Below are positions 23,901 through 34,784 of a DNA stretch of 64,000 nt, in pieces. The stretch comes from Candolleomyces eurysporus (lineage: Eukaryota; Basidiomycota; Agaricomycetes; Agaricales; Psathyrellaceae). The stretch's first letter is position 1. The number at the start of each line of letters is the position of its first letter. Made by a program: the position numbers and the translations under genes. The notes under the pieces were generated by a model. That model did no database searches. It saw only the letters and a list, made by a program, of their open reading frames with translations, and had not been told where the DNA came from. The stretch spans positions 23,696-87,695 of the forward strand of contig JANBPK010000942.1 in NCBI GenBank assembly GCA_027579435.1. Reading direction: 5' to 3'.

Positions 23901-25248
23901 AGTGCCAATGGTTCCCACCTGCAATATGCTAGCTACCCAGTCTATTGGCAAGGCCATAGCCCTGCTCAATTGATGTGCAAGTGTACAAACATCCAATAAG
24001 TACATATTTATGATAAATTAGAGCATTTTGGGGCATCCAGAAGTGGAAAGTGAAGATCTGTACAAATGTCTGCTCACTAATAGATACCCCAAAATATATT
24101 CTTCCTCCACACACTGAAAACACAACAAACTTGTGAAGAACAACAGAAGAAGCATTTTTTATAGCTACAGAAGACCTGTGCATAGAGTCCCATGAAAGCA
24201 GACATGCCCACTGAGTCTAAACAAATGATAACCTGTGTGAAGTGGCCAATGTGTTGCACAGCAAGTGCTGAGGCATTTTTGACTGGAACCAGCAGAAAAC
24301 AGCAGCCAGAGTGATGGCTGCAGATGCTGGAAGCACTGTCCATCAGTAAACGTAAACTTTACTTTTGGCCTTTTTTACACACCCCTACATGCCTTGAAGC
24401 AGGAAAAAATTGAAAACCTAGGAGCTGAAAAGCTAACTNCTATTTTTGGCAAAAAAGCTCAGCCAAATTTGGCAGGGGAATGGACCNAAAAAAGTGCAAA
24501 AGTTGCCAAAAGAGTGAAAGTTTTTTGCCAGTTTGCTGATGACTCTTGGCATGCATTGANCCCCCTGTTTTATGTTTTTCCCTTTTCCATACAAGTAGAT
24601 GTATCCAATTCCATACCATTCTAGATCAACTACACATCACCAGGCTCATTCATTACATGGTCTATGTCAGGCTCAATGCAATACAGTGAATATGCAAAAC
24701 AGTAAGAATAAGAACAGGAACTGTGTGGAAACAAAGCTCTGAGAAAGGCACAGGCACACAGCAAAGCTGCAGGAAATGTCAAAGTAAATAAGGGTGTAAC
24801 AAGAAGGAAGGAACAATTGGTGCAAAGCAAGATGAAGAATAGTCATAAAATTGGAAGGTAGCCCTGAGGAGTACCAAGAAAATTCATATCCTTGCTCTTG
24901 ACTGCAAGAATGCAGCACCTGTTTTTCCCTAACATTGATTGCAAACTCTTCTTCTAAAGAAAGTATTCTGGAACAGAAATCATCATGGATACGTTCAACC
25001 AATAACAGTTGCCAAGACCAAGGTCATTTGAAACATCGGCATAGTCAAAGTCATCATAATGAGGACAAAAAGAAGGCATGAATGCCAAAGGTGATGAAAA
25101 GTAAAGGAAAGAACAGAACAGGCAAAGTAACCAGGAAAATAATGTGTCGATCGAGAGGGACCGCAATATTTCATGCCAAATCAACAAATTGATGATGTCA
25201 CAACAATATTATCTGCCAAAAATATAGGCATTGCACAGGATTGAACTA
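20963..25248. other. CpG-poor NLR 3' flank without intact genes
   Basis: Over 4 kb with no intact gene. Decayed coding-like stretches occur on the minus strand (listed separately at 21841-22884), and there is another at about 24860-25187 with EEEFAINVREKQVLHSC. A Pro-rich low-complexity tract lies at about 23760-23900. Ns are at about 23322, 24439, 24487 and 24560. It probably consists of old mobile-element or gene debris. Confidence 0.5.
21841..22884 (-). pseudogene. Decayed coding region, family unknown
   Basis: Minus-strand pieces in shifting frames give protein-like, non-repetitive sequence: GPLVVDKDLTS, PAQHLYSLPDSIAGDRRKYW, FDRAWTIIIGCSDVLQITTS, SYRIQLLAIESWGSYMYSGT, EHLASMQKQLLDSFNYERQL, PKPFLFENQAGTLEAPAGSL. 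The frame shifts at about 22025, 22300, 22400 and elsewhere. I cannot name the family; a transposable-element protein is possible. It lies entirely inside the CpG-depleted block. Confidence 0.4.
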
Positions 25249-25285
25249 CAGTCGTTTGCATAACTTTTGTCAGTTGCGTTTTTTC
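25249..25285 (+). repeat. Left terminal inverted repeat
   Basis: 37 bp beginning CAGTCGTTTGCATAAC; matches the right repeat with two mismatches. Preceded by TA. Confidence 0.95.
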
Positions 25286-25758
25286 CTCGAGCAGAATGAT
25301 CTGACATATGTAATGATTAGTAATGTCACACTTGCCTCAAATCAATGGGTGTCCCGCTCTGCTGCAGCACTAGCCACTTTCTTCTTGGATATCGCAATGC
25401 AGGGTAGGGTACATGATAATGTTGAGATTGACACATCAACATCACAATAGATGGCCAGCTGTTCCTGAAGCTCATCTAAGAAGACCTTGGGACGAGCATC
25501 AATCACAGAGGTGATGTAGTTGATATTGGATTCGGTAATTATGAAAGGAGGCAAAGACACAATAGACACAATAGACTGTTCGCTCAGTACAGCCTGCCAG
25601 CACTGCCATTTGCTCAGCAGAAAGACATATACTACATGCCAGTGGATTATGCTATATTCACTGTGCTAAGTGATCCCTGCAGCGATGTCATATGTTGAAC
25701 CGCAACCGACTAATTTGGTGGTGTGACAGCCTTGACAGCTGTCACAACTCCTCTCGCA

Positions 25759-25795
25759 GAAAAAACGCAACTGACAAAGGTTATGCAAGCGACTG
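25759..25795 (-). repeat. Right terminal inverted repeat
   Basis: On the minus strand it begins CAGTCGCTTGCATAAC; the inverted match of 25249-25285. Followed on the plus strand by TA. Confidence 0.95.
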
Positions 25796-26730
25796 TAAGG
25801 CCCGTCAAGCAAAATGGACGGATCTGGAGGTGAACGAGATTGATCCAGACTCCTTCCAAAAGGATATGGGTTGATGGGGTTCACAGCCACCGCCCACAAA
25901 ACGTCGGTGTATTAGTAATGAAATGAGCTTTCCTTACGTAAAGACTTGTAACCCGAGCCAATGCCTCGGAATCAGCGATTGCAGTCGCCTTGGGACAGTA
26001 CCACCTTCTGGTACAACCCGGTATTCCACATGAAGGATGGCAGAGAGCATACCGAAATGCTTGAGGGATTATTCTTCACCCCTGACAACGTTTATATAGC
26101 GATATATGAGGTCTTAGCACAAAGGACAAAACTCAAAATTGCGAAAAAGATGACACCTCTGTGCACCGCGGCATGAGTAGCGAAAATTTTGTGTCAGATG
26201 GACACTCAAACTTTCGACGGACAGTCGGACAGTCGGACATTCCAATTCCCATGTGTTCTCGGCCCTCTGGTCTGAGCTCAGCATAGTCAAAGGGTTGACG
26301 AAACAGCCCGTCAGCACTTTTGCTCTACAATATACCCGTTGCCTATTGCCCCCAGAGTTCGAGTTTCCCATCACACTCACTTACCTGACTTAGATCTCTC
26401 CTCCTCAACCAGAGGTCTCATATTCACCGACACCAGGGTCGGCAAGTCGACACGCGCCTAAAATTAAACTCACGACCCTGATCTCCACTTGCTTCACTCT
26501 CAACCGCTTCCTTTACCATTGCATCTCATCTGACCAATCTCCAAGCGAATCGGCCTCATTCACCCCACACTCCAATGTGGCCTTGGCAAATACTTTTGCA
26601 GAAGCTTACTACCATTTGCGAAATTCCTTCAAACGTCGTCATATCGGAAATCGCCATCGAAGACTGGATATTGACGAGTAGGGTATTGATACATGTATAC
26701 ATGGACGGGACTGATAGGCGACTATCCAGC
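25796..26730. other. Intergenic between transposon and Hsp70-like gene
   Basis: No recognisable gene. A 71-codon plus-strand frame at 25961-26176 starts with ATG but has no known motif and is probably chance. CpG density is normal. Confidence 0.45.
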
Positions 26731-29191
26731 CTACGAATCGTCATAGATAACCTTCGCTTCGCTCCTGCACCCACATTGTGACTCGTTAGCGTTCAGAAGG
26801 GATAGATAGAGAGGGAGAGTCGTGACATACCTTTTCTCCACCCCATTGTCCTTGTACGCAATCTGCGCCTTGAATTCCGTCAACCCGAACAAAAGCACGA
26901 TTTCATAATCCAATCTGTAAAACACCTTAGGCCCGTTCTTCTTCTGTTGGAGTGCGAGTTTGGAGAGATCGATTTCGATTGTACAGATTTGGGTGTAGTT
27001 TTCTAGTAGAAACCGAAGGGCGAGGGTTAAAAGGGTGGGCGAGCCTAGAATATGGTGGGAGACTCTTACGAGTATCCAAATCCCTCCATCTGGGCTGAGG
27101 AATCAAACCCCTATACGCCCATACCTCGAACAACGCCTTCTTGAAATCACTCTTCCTCTCCAGCTCCCTGAAGTACGGTCTCTTGAACTCTTTGGTTTCG
27201 GATACCTGGACGTTCTATGCACGGTATAAGCAACCCGGAGAACTTGAAGGGAATAGAAAGGGAGGTAGGGTATGTACCTTGGCAAGGATGATATCAAACG
27301 AATCTTTGATCCTTCTCTGGCCGCCAAACGATAGGAAGGCGTTTTGGAATCTGGTTCTGTGCTCTGGATCGTTTTCGAGGAAAGGTATGTGGCAGAAGTT
27401 TCCATAGGTCATTTTGGATACACGTGTGTTGACAAAATGGTCGAGGTAGAACGAGATAGCGCCGTCTGACACTGCTTTGTTGCTGAACGAAACCAGAATC
27501 AGTCAAGGGGAACCGCAAAGCAAGAGAGGAGGATCGGTGAGGAGGAAGAGACATACACATGGTTCTCCGGACGAACGACGTTTAAGCTGTAGGGACGTAA
27601 AGCTTCTTGAACTTTAGCGAACAACCAGTCGCTAGCTGCGAAACCACCGACTAGAACGACGTGCTACGTGAGGAACCTCGCCCGTCAGCCTCCTGTTCTA
27701 TCGTGGATAGGAGAGATAACGATTACATACAGAGATAGGTCTGTGCGCCTGCCGCCGTTGCTCGAGTACACCATTGACGACGCATTTGACGGATGGTTCG
27801 AAGAACCTGGCAACGTCTGACCTGGATCTCACTCAATAGACCGTTCAATAGGGAAATAAATAGGCGAATGTGACACACCCGTCCAGTTTCAGCTGCCCAA
27901 AGCGAATATTGCATGCCGGATCGTTGTCCCTCGTTGACCCAAACTTGATGTACTGCGGCTCGTCTTTATTCCGGAATCGAGGCTTGGTTGTCTTGTCGAA
28001 GCACGACAGGATATGTTCGATGTCTTCCTGGAATGACGATTCTCTGAGGAAGCCTGCACGCAAGGATCAGGATATGGACAGAATAGGGTAGTTGGTCGAA
28101 TGGGATGGATTGCGACGTACTTCGTACGAACACGCCAGCGTGGATGGTGACGAAGATGGAACCATGGAAGTGACCTGTTTCCTGGCTGTCAGAAGGAGCG
28201 AATGTACAATAGTGTTTCTGGGAACTGACATTGAGGCGGTGCTATCTCTTCGAAGACTGTGTCACGATCGGATCCTGCGGACGTTCGACCATACGCGCTA
28301 ATGTCGACAGTTCCTCCACCAGCGTCCACCATGACAACGCCGTCCCCTGTCTGCACAGTTATCATGAGTAAAACAGTAAGTGGGAGAAAGGAAATGGGCG
28401 CACCGTCATAGCACCAGTAGGCAGTCCATTCTGGATGGAGAAGTGCAAACTCGCTTCACCCTCCGTAACGAATGATATTCGAGCATGTCCAGCCGGATTG
28501 TCAGATATCAGACCCGCCATAATAGCGGCCTTCCTCATCTGGTCCTGCTGTGCGCCCTCCCACCCATTTGGATGCGACAACACATAATCGATCTCTCCCT
28601 CCATCGACCTCCAAAACTCTGGTCCATTCACATGCGTGTCCTTCACATACAACTCCGCGCAATGAAGCATGTACTTCAAGTAATCCGAGATGACAGCAAC
28701 GACGGTTTTACCAGGCGGTAATGGCGGTATCTCGCTGGTGATTTGCTGAGTGTTGTAGCTCTTCGGACGGAGGTGTAGCTTGAACCATTGGGCTTTGACC
28801 CAGCCTTGATCTTCTGCAATTTCAAAGATGCCTTCTTTNCGATGCTTCAGCGCCAACTGCCCGTGCTTTGCCTGTGCGATCGTAGTAGATGATGGTAGGG
28901 ATTTTGGAGGCGCCGCTGATGAGTTCATGCGCTGGAAACCTGTTGTTCGAGGGTGTTCGTGTCAACTTGGGGTAGCCTCCTACGCAATCGAGAGGCCCAA
29001 CCTAGTTACAGGCTTGATTTCAGGCACTTGCCCGGGATCTAGTACCCTAAACAACGGATTCAGCAGGTCTCTCTCTGATTGAGTGGACATAGGATCACAC
29101 ACGCGTACGAAATACCGCTATACGTCGTCCCAATGTCGAATGCGAGGACGAGTTTCCGCCGAGAGCCTCGGTATGGGGATCTCGTCGACAT
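26731..29191 (-). CDS. HSPA12-like Hsp70-family ATPase, copy 1
   Basis: A multi-exon gene encoding the actin/Hsp70-type nucleotide-binding fold in its divergent HSPA12 form. The start ATG at 29191 begins MSTRSPYRGS and leads into phosphate-1 motif LAFDIGTTYSGISYA, cut by an intron right after it. Further exons carry VLDPGQVPEI, SKIPTIIYYD, the block HPNGWEGAQQDQM, TEGEASLHF, phosphate-2 motif VMVDAGGGTVDISAY, the HILSCFDKTTKPRF region, adenosine motif HVVLVGGFAASDW, and NKAVSDGAISFYL. The last exon ends KVIYDDS with stop at 26731-26733. About 11 introns of 50-70 nt are at the same positions as in the three sister genes. No canonical peptide-binding domain or EEVD tail is present. An N at 28839 sits exactly where the frame slips by one base, next to AAA, so the break is probably an artefact. 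Likely a cytosolic ATPase; client unknown. Confidence 0.85.
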
Positions 29192-29553
29192 TGGAGGTCG
29201 TGATGGTCGTAGTTCAAAGGAGACGTCGACGCTGTGCGCCGCATTGCATGCTGGCGCTTAACCTGGAACAGTCGGCGGCCCCCCTGAGCTGTTGAGGGTC
29301 ACGACCATCGGGAACGATCATGAGGCTGTGTTGTCGTTGCACACCTGCCGATAGGAAGCCGAAATCTTATCTTATCTGGAGTCTAGCGCCGAAGATGATT
29401 CCATTTTATTCCTACGTATTCTTCGAGATACAAGTACAGTTTTGATTTCATCTGACAAAACTAGGGAGAAGGGCAAGCATATGTGGAAGCATATTAAAGA
29501 AGCATAGCTAATAAGGATAGGGGAGCATAGACTCTAGACAAGGATCCGCTAGA
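29192..29553. other. Spacer between two minus-strand genes
   Basis: Contains the 5' flank of the Hsp70-like gene and the 3' flank of the 29554 gene. No TATA box or other motif is obvious. Confidence 0.4.
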
Positions 29554-30906
29554 TCAGAATGTCTGGTGCTTGCAAGCGACAACTTCCGCTGCAACAAGCC
29601 ACAGAATGATCGCAAACTGGATAAGAGAAGCGTACCACAGCTGAGTGCGAGTTGGGCCAGCCAAAAGGGTTTTGATCTTTGACCGCTCGATATCCCCGTA
29701 CACCCAGGGCATGTCAACAGGGAATTCATCAACTGGTGTCGGTACGATGTCAAGGTCGGGTTCGACGCAGTACCGTCTTGTTTCTGGATGGATAGATCGT
29801 ACTAGGTTGTAGGGTACAAGGAACATCCAGGGCAAAGGAACCTCGAATTCATACTCGTTGTAGGCACGCAAATGAACGAGGTTGTAGACCGCCTTCAGCA
29901 TGCAAAAAATGGTGAGAACCTGAGCACGAAAAGCTCGCTTCATCTTGGTAATTCGCGGCAAGTCAATTTCTGGGTTAAGCTTCGTTAAATCTCTATTTGG
30001 TCCAACTGTGCCAAGACACCTACCTATGAATCGCAGCGGAACATTATAGGCACAAGTTACGTTATAAAGCATAACTGGCGACATGCGGCCGTCGTCGTTC
30101 AGAGGATATTTCTTCCACCTTATAGGTTCAATTATCTGGGAGCAGATGTCAGTCACCTGAAGACGGAGCCTGAGTCTAAACAACGAACCGCATAATGATT
30201 GGGATCGAGATGAAATGCCTCCCTGGCGTATCTGGTGTCAAGTTCACCTGTTGTCAGGAGCTTGATATCGACCCAGCAGTCCCACTTTCCCCGGTACAGA
30301 CAATCCATGTCCGAATAGTATTCGACACGAACGTATCTGACCTAAACGTAAGTCAACACATCCCGGAAGTTTGAGTGAAACACTGACCCTCGAGGAGGTT
30401 TTGCAGGGCGTATCGGAGGATACTCGCACCCATTGACCTTGAGAAAGTTCCGTTCTATTTCGAACAGACGCTGGTCCGCAATTGCGTCCAAAGGCGACTG
30501 TTCAAAAATTGAGGGGCTCTCTGACCATGTTCTGAGAGCAGAGGAGAGGCGTTCTCCAATAGCCTCCTTCACCTCGGACTTCGCCTTGCAAACATCGTTA
30601 ATTCTGCGGTCTCTGAACGAGAGACTCTTGTAGTAGTAAAGCCTGAGAGTCGTGAACATGGGGGGTTGAGTCACAATTCAAAATTGGACATGGCAAATTG
30701 AGTCAAGTTGCGCCTCGTCCTTTTGAGTCAGGAAAAAACAAGGTATCCAAGCGGTGGAGACGTTTGACGGAGAAGATGAAGCTACTAACGTAAATTTGCA
30801 ACTGGAATGGCAGAGATGAGAAGCGAATACAGAACAAAGGCGCCTTATGCCCGAGATCAGAAAGAGCACAGCACGACGCGACGCGTTCTTTGCTCTTATT
30901 TGTCAT
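29554..30906 (-). CDS. Uncharacterised protein with C-terminal transmembrane segment
   Basis: A gene of at least four exons. The large last exon (29554 to about 30136) reads IIEPIRWKKYPLNDDGRMSP, then RAFRAQVLTIFCMLKAVYNL, EVPLPWMFLVPYNLVRSIHP, and ends with a hydrophobic stretch LWYASLIQFAIILWLVAAEV followed by a short tail. The preceding exon (about 30188-30320) reads VRYVRVEYYSDMDCLYRGKW; the one before (about 30390-30650) reads LSFRDRRINDVCKAKSEVKE. The first exon may start at MTNKSKERV (30906) or three codons upstream at 30915. Introns have GT-AG ends (for example TTACGTTTAG at the acceptor near 30321). I do not recognise the family. The hydrophobic C-terminus suggests a tail-anchored or single-pass membrane protein. 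Confidence 0.6.
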
Positions 30907-30915
30907 CGCCAACAA

Positions 30916-31329
30916 GAGTCAACAAACAACAGACCATGAACTCCCTGTGGACGCAAGAAATTTAAAATGAGGTTCACCTTCCTTCGTCCTCTACTTGTGG
31001 TACTCTCGAACGGGTAAAATCGAGCTATAAATTCTACGTGAACCCCCCACCCGAGATTGTGAGGTGTCTTTCCTTGGGTCTGATCCCCTTACCTCTTCAA
31101 CCATCCACGAAGTTTGGCTGGCTGTCTTGAGTCTCACCTTTGGTCTATTATTGCTCTTCAGCGCCTGTCACGAGAATCTCGGAGAAACCTAACTATCTTC
31201 TCACCGCCATCAAGAGATAGACTTCTCTTTCCAAGTCTTGATTCTCTGGTTATGCCGCACAATATCCAGAACAAAAGTAGCCCGATAAACTCGACGAAGA
31301 GCTGGTATTTTTGAGCCTTGTCTCCGACT
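30916..31329. other. Divergent intergenic region
   Basis: Lies between the minus-strand gene at 29554 and the plus-strand gene at 31330, so it should hold two promoters. A TATA-like TATAAAT occurs at 31026-31032, about 300 bp before the downstream ATG, too far to be certain. Confidence 0.4.
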
Positions 31330-31943
31330 ATGAAGTGCCTCATCACTGCTCATATCTTGCTCGTTCTCTGTGCTACACTGGTCGCTTCCCTTCCGGTTAA
31401 TCTCGTTGCCCGCACTCACAGAGACACGACCTGGACGTCTTACAGTGTCGGTGAAGGCCTAGTGTGAGTTCCGTTCAGTTATTAAAAACAGCGATATTAG
31501 GTGGCTGACCTTTTAATAACACGAAATTATAGAGGTGCCTGCGGATTCTTCATCCATAAAAGCGCTTTTGTGGGTGGCAAAATGTTTTGATTATAGTCAC
31601 CCGCTTACACCAAGTCCAGGGGATTGCCCTGAGCCCAGAGGTACGGCGGCTCGCAACCTAATGGCCATATAGGAGGATTAGAGCTAACATCGCCTATGCA
31701 GAAATTCCAACCGACGCTGTGCGGTAGGATTATATCACTGAAGACTGGAGGAAAACAGGCGTATGCTCAAGTGTTGGACAGAGTGGGTATTATTCCTCGA
31801 ACGGAAGAATCGTTCTGACTCTCATCAAAATGTAGTGTGACGACTGCGGTTATGCAGACTTGAAGCTGACGGAGCGACTCTTTACTTACTTTTCCAAAGA
31901 AATTAGCACCCCACTCGTCGGTGACTGGGAGTTTGGTAACTAG
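31330..31943 (+). CDS. Small secreted double-psi beta-barrel (RlpA/expansin-like) protein
   Basis: The ATG at 31330 begins a signal peptide (MKCLITAHILLVLCATLVAS) followed by a short pro-region. Later exons encode the double-psi beta-barrel pattern of fungal RlpA-like/expansin-like secreted proteins: GACGFFIHKSAFV, LCGRIISLKTGGKQAYAQVL, DRCDDCGYADLKLTERLF, and a GDWEFGN end with stop at 31941-31943. Introns: about 31466-31532 (GTGAGT...TTATAG), 31653-31700 and about 31783-31833 (GTGGGT...ATGTAG). The frame slips by one base at the TTTT run 31585-31588, and the exon joined at about 31701 is also out of phase with its predecessor. Given the conserved ends these may be sequence errors, though a recent pseudogene cannot be excluded. 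Such proteins act at cell walls, often without enzymatic activity. Confidence 0.65.
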
Positions 31944-32171
31944 CTATGCCGCTTTCCCGAGNAAAAAACCGAGCTCTCTTCTTCGGATTTACTCGGTGAC
32001 TTCTCCGCGCCGCTCAATGGCTTCGATTAACAATGGCTTCCGTAAATCTCTGTGATTCCGCGAGGCTGAGCTTTCATGACTACGGTCATAACATAACACG
32101 TTTCATTCAACATACATCAACGACAATGCATAACAAACTGTAAGAACGGCCCTGGAGTTCCTTCTCACTGA

Positions 32172-33532
32172 TTAGAGATTGATCCACTTCCCATTATCGT
32201 TCAAGCTCCTCTCGATCGCGTCCAAGAGCTCTCGGTGTTTCAACGCATCCTCGATATCCACGTAATATCCACCGTTCTCCTTCCCTTTGGCAAACTCCAA
32301 CCAAGAACTCTTGACGAAAGGAACCGGATTATCAAACTTGTCCACCCCATCGTTCTCTTTGTCCCAAATCACTTTCTCCCCGTTCAGGTATACGTGTTCA
32401 GGGTCTCTAGCCCCAATGTTGGCACCGCCGACTCGGGTGTCCTCAATCTTCAACGAACCTTCTTCGCCGTTGATCTCCCACAGGAACTGGCGGCGACCCG
32501 GGGTCGACTTGTGACCTTGTCGAACGATAACAGTGACCCACGCGCCGGACCCCTTCAGAATTCCGGTGATCGTAATGTGGTCTAGGAAGGTGTTTCGCAA
32601 GGACGGACGTCCAGCAATCGGCTCCTGGGTGACATCGTCCACGACCGTGACATCGGGATAAAGGGTCGTGCCGGAGGCTTGGACGCGAGCGAAGTCGCCC
32701 ACGGTTTGGACAAAGTTGTCTAAGAAGTGCCCTATCCCGGTGGAGAGCAGCGTGACGCCTGTACAAAGTGAGTGAACAACAGCTTCTTCGGCGAATGAGC
32801 GACGAACCATTGTTCCTGTCGACAATGAAGTCGTAGCTGGCCTTCAGATTGGGACCCCATACCGCTAGCTCCCGAGGAACCAGAAGATTCTGCGTAATTG
32901 TTCTCCTCAGTCTGGGGAACAGAATTGCAGAGATTGAAAAGAACTCACTGCAGTGACGGAACGCAATCTGCCAAGCTTCCCAGAGTCAATCATCTTGCGA
33001 ACCTGGACAATGCTATTATAAGCAACTCCTCCCAGTGCTATTGGATCTGAGTGTAAGACGTACCTTTTGGGTAACATTCGATTGCCTTCCTTGCAGTCCG
33101 ACGAGAGTCTTTAATCCCTTCTCCCTTGCCAGTGTGGCTAATTCTCTAGTCTCCTCGACGTTCTTTCCGACAGGCCATTCGATGAAGAAAGGCTTCCCGT
33201 TCTCGATAACCTTCTTGACGATATCTTTGTGGCTCTGGGCTCTTACAGCAACCGCAACGAAATCGACATCTGGGTCAGATGCAACTTGGTTGACGTCGCC
33301 GTGGTACGCCTTGACCTCGTGTTTGAAAAGCTGAGAGTAGGTTTGGGCAGAGGCAGCCGCAGACTCGGCCTTGGTAGTGGACACGGCGACAAGCTTGAAC
33401 TGCTGTTGGACCTCCGGATCAAGGAGGGCAGGCGCAAGAACTTGAGAAGCCCATNCCCCCGGTGGAAAGACCAACGAAGCCAATCTTAAGAGGTTGGGCG
33501 TTTGGGGTAGTAGCAGTAGCAGTGGAAGACAT
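32172..33532 (-). CDS. Gfo/Idh/MocA-family NAD(P)-binding oxidoreductase, Gal80-like
   Basis: The start ATG at 33532 begins MSSTATATTPNAQPLKIGFV, a Rossmann first strand with glycine-rich turn. VDFVAVAV and KPFFIEWPVGK follow; the EWP triplet replaces the EKP of classical dehydrogenases, as in fungal Gal80-like members. The C-terminal alpha/beta domain (GIGHFLDNFVQTVGDFARVQ, WEINGEEGSLKIED) continues to the stop at 32172-32174 (NGKWINL). At least three introns interrupt the gene, at about 32770-32830, 32890-32950 and 33010-33060. An N at 33455 beside a run of Cs breaks the frame by one base exactly in the glycine-rich loop; I treat it as a read error. The substrate is not predictable; a sugar or sugar-derived ligand is typical. 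Confidence 0.85.
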
Positions 33533-34784
33533 GTTTCAGCGGGTGTTGTTGGCCTCTTATGCGTCCAATCCTTCAGCCTTTTATATTAGCCCATCTGTAT
33601 ACTCGCTCAGCTAACGGTGGCCAAGGTCGACGCATACTCGGAAGCACGCAGTTGGAAATTGGCACCAAGGCCCATACAGAGTTACGAATGTTCCGAATTC
33701 CCGAAAGATTTAGACGGCACCTCGGTAAGCCGCAACTTGAAACGTCCGGGGCCGCATTTGGAAACCCCGAAGCACCGCCGTGATTATGAGGCCACGGTAG
33801 AATCAAAGGATCATCTTGGGATCATCGAATTCCCCCAGATGGATCGATGCCGTACTTCATGAAAGAATGGGCGGGACTAACTGCTCAACGGAGTGGATGC
33901 GACGAACTTGGTCACGAACTTGACCTCCATCCTCAGGCTCTACGATGCTTCACTCAGATCTAGGTTCTGTGACGTCTATAGCTTTAATTTTCTTTCATAA
34001 GGATTCTAGCATCCATCGCACTCAACGGTGAGCAGCTCTTGAAGCCCCAATTAGGTTCTTTCTAATTCGATTCGTCCATGCGGACAGGGGTCAAAAATCC
34101 AAACTGATGCACTGCCAGTCCGGGAAGCGCCCGAACACATGGAGGTGGTGTCGAGCTCGTTTTTGCACAATGGAACAAGGCGTCACTGTCAGGAGCCTTA
34201 CACAGGAGCCTCACACAGTCCTATCGCGTAACGATTTACAGAAACCTTCAATGTTCATACGCTTTCACTAGGAGAGGAGTTTCATGAAGACGGTTTAGAG
34301 AATCAACATGCCATTACACTACGGCGGCGGATACGAGCTTCAACTTGCAACACAACTTAGAGTTACCAGAACCGAGAATCAATCGAAAACACCTGCAAGA
34401 CACGCAGCATTGAAACTTGCTTGAGGACACAGCTTGACATGCGTCTTGCATAGATTACAATGTGGAAGGTCGAGGTCACTTGCCTGCCGTGCGTGCACGA
34501 GGCAGGGTACATCAAACACGATGGTGGCTAGGGGCTGCCTCGCATCCTCATTGACTGCGCACGCGTCAGACACACCATTCATCAGAATCCCTGCCCATTG
34601 TCACCCTCGTTATAAACGATCCACTGACCACTCAAAAAGGCCACGTCTACTGAAACTTTACCGCTACTTACTCCCTGGCGGAAAGCGTGCCTTTCGTCTT
34701 TGTCGTACCCATCAGCCATTTCTTTGTCTTGCCAGCCTCTCAACAACTCTCGATTAAGTCACCTCTCCACGACATCCCACGACG
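33533..34784. other. Divergent intergenic region, 1.25 kb
   Basis: Separates the minus-strand oxidoreductase from the plus-strand coiled-coil gene. No gene, repeat or clear TATA element is seen. Confidence 0.45.

Larger units (their letters stand above)
19240..25140. other. CpG-depleted block, about 5.9 kb
   Basis: By hand count, 22021-22980 has one CG dinucleotide in 960 bp and 21001-21600 has two in 600 bp. The NLR segment 18961-19140 has eleven in 180 bp, and density recovers after about 25141. TG and CA are abundant. The block spans the 3' part of the NLR gene and all of its 3' flank. The likely cause is long-term cytosine methylation followed by deamination, or transfer from a CpG-poor context. 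Confidence 0.8.
25249..25795 (-). mobile_element. Tc1/mariner-type deletion derivative with TIRs
   Basis: The element is bounded by 37-bp terminal inverted repeats starting CAGTCG and flanked on both sides by the dinucleotide TA (25247-25248 and 25796-25797), the target duplication of Tc1/mariner transposons. Inside, the minus strand (25342-25569) encodes a fragment of the N-terminal helix-turn-helix part of a fungal Tc1-like transposase: FLDELQEQLAIYCDVDVSIS, then TLSCTL, then SKKKVASAAAERD. The catalytic DDE domain is absent, so at 547 bp this is a non-autonomous, MITE-like copy that would depend on a full-length relative. It sits about 100 bp outside the right edge of the CpG-poor block and itself has normal CpG content, suggesting a younger insertion. 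Confidence 0.92.
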
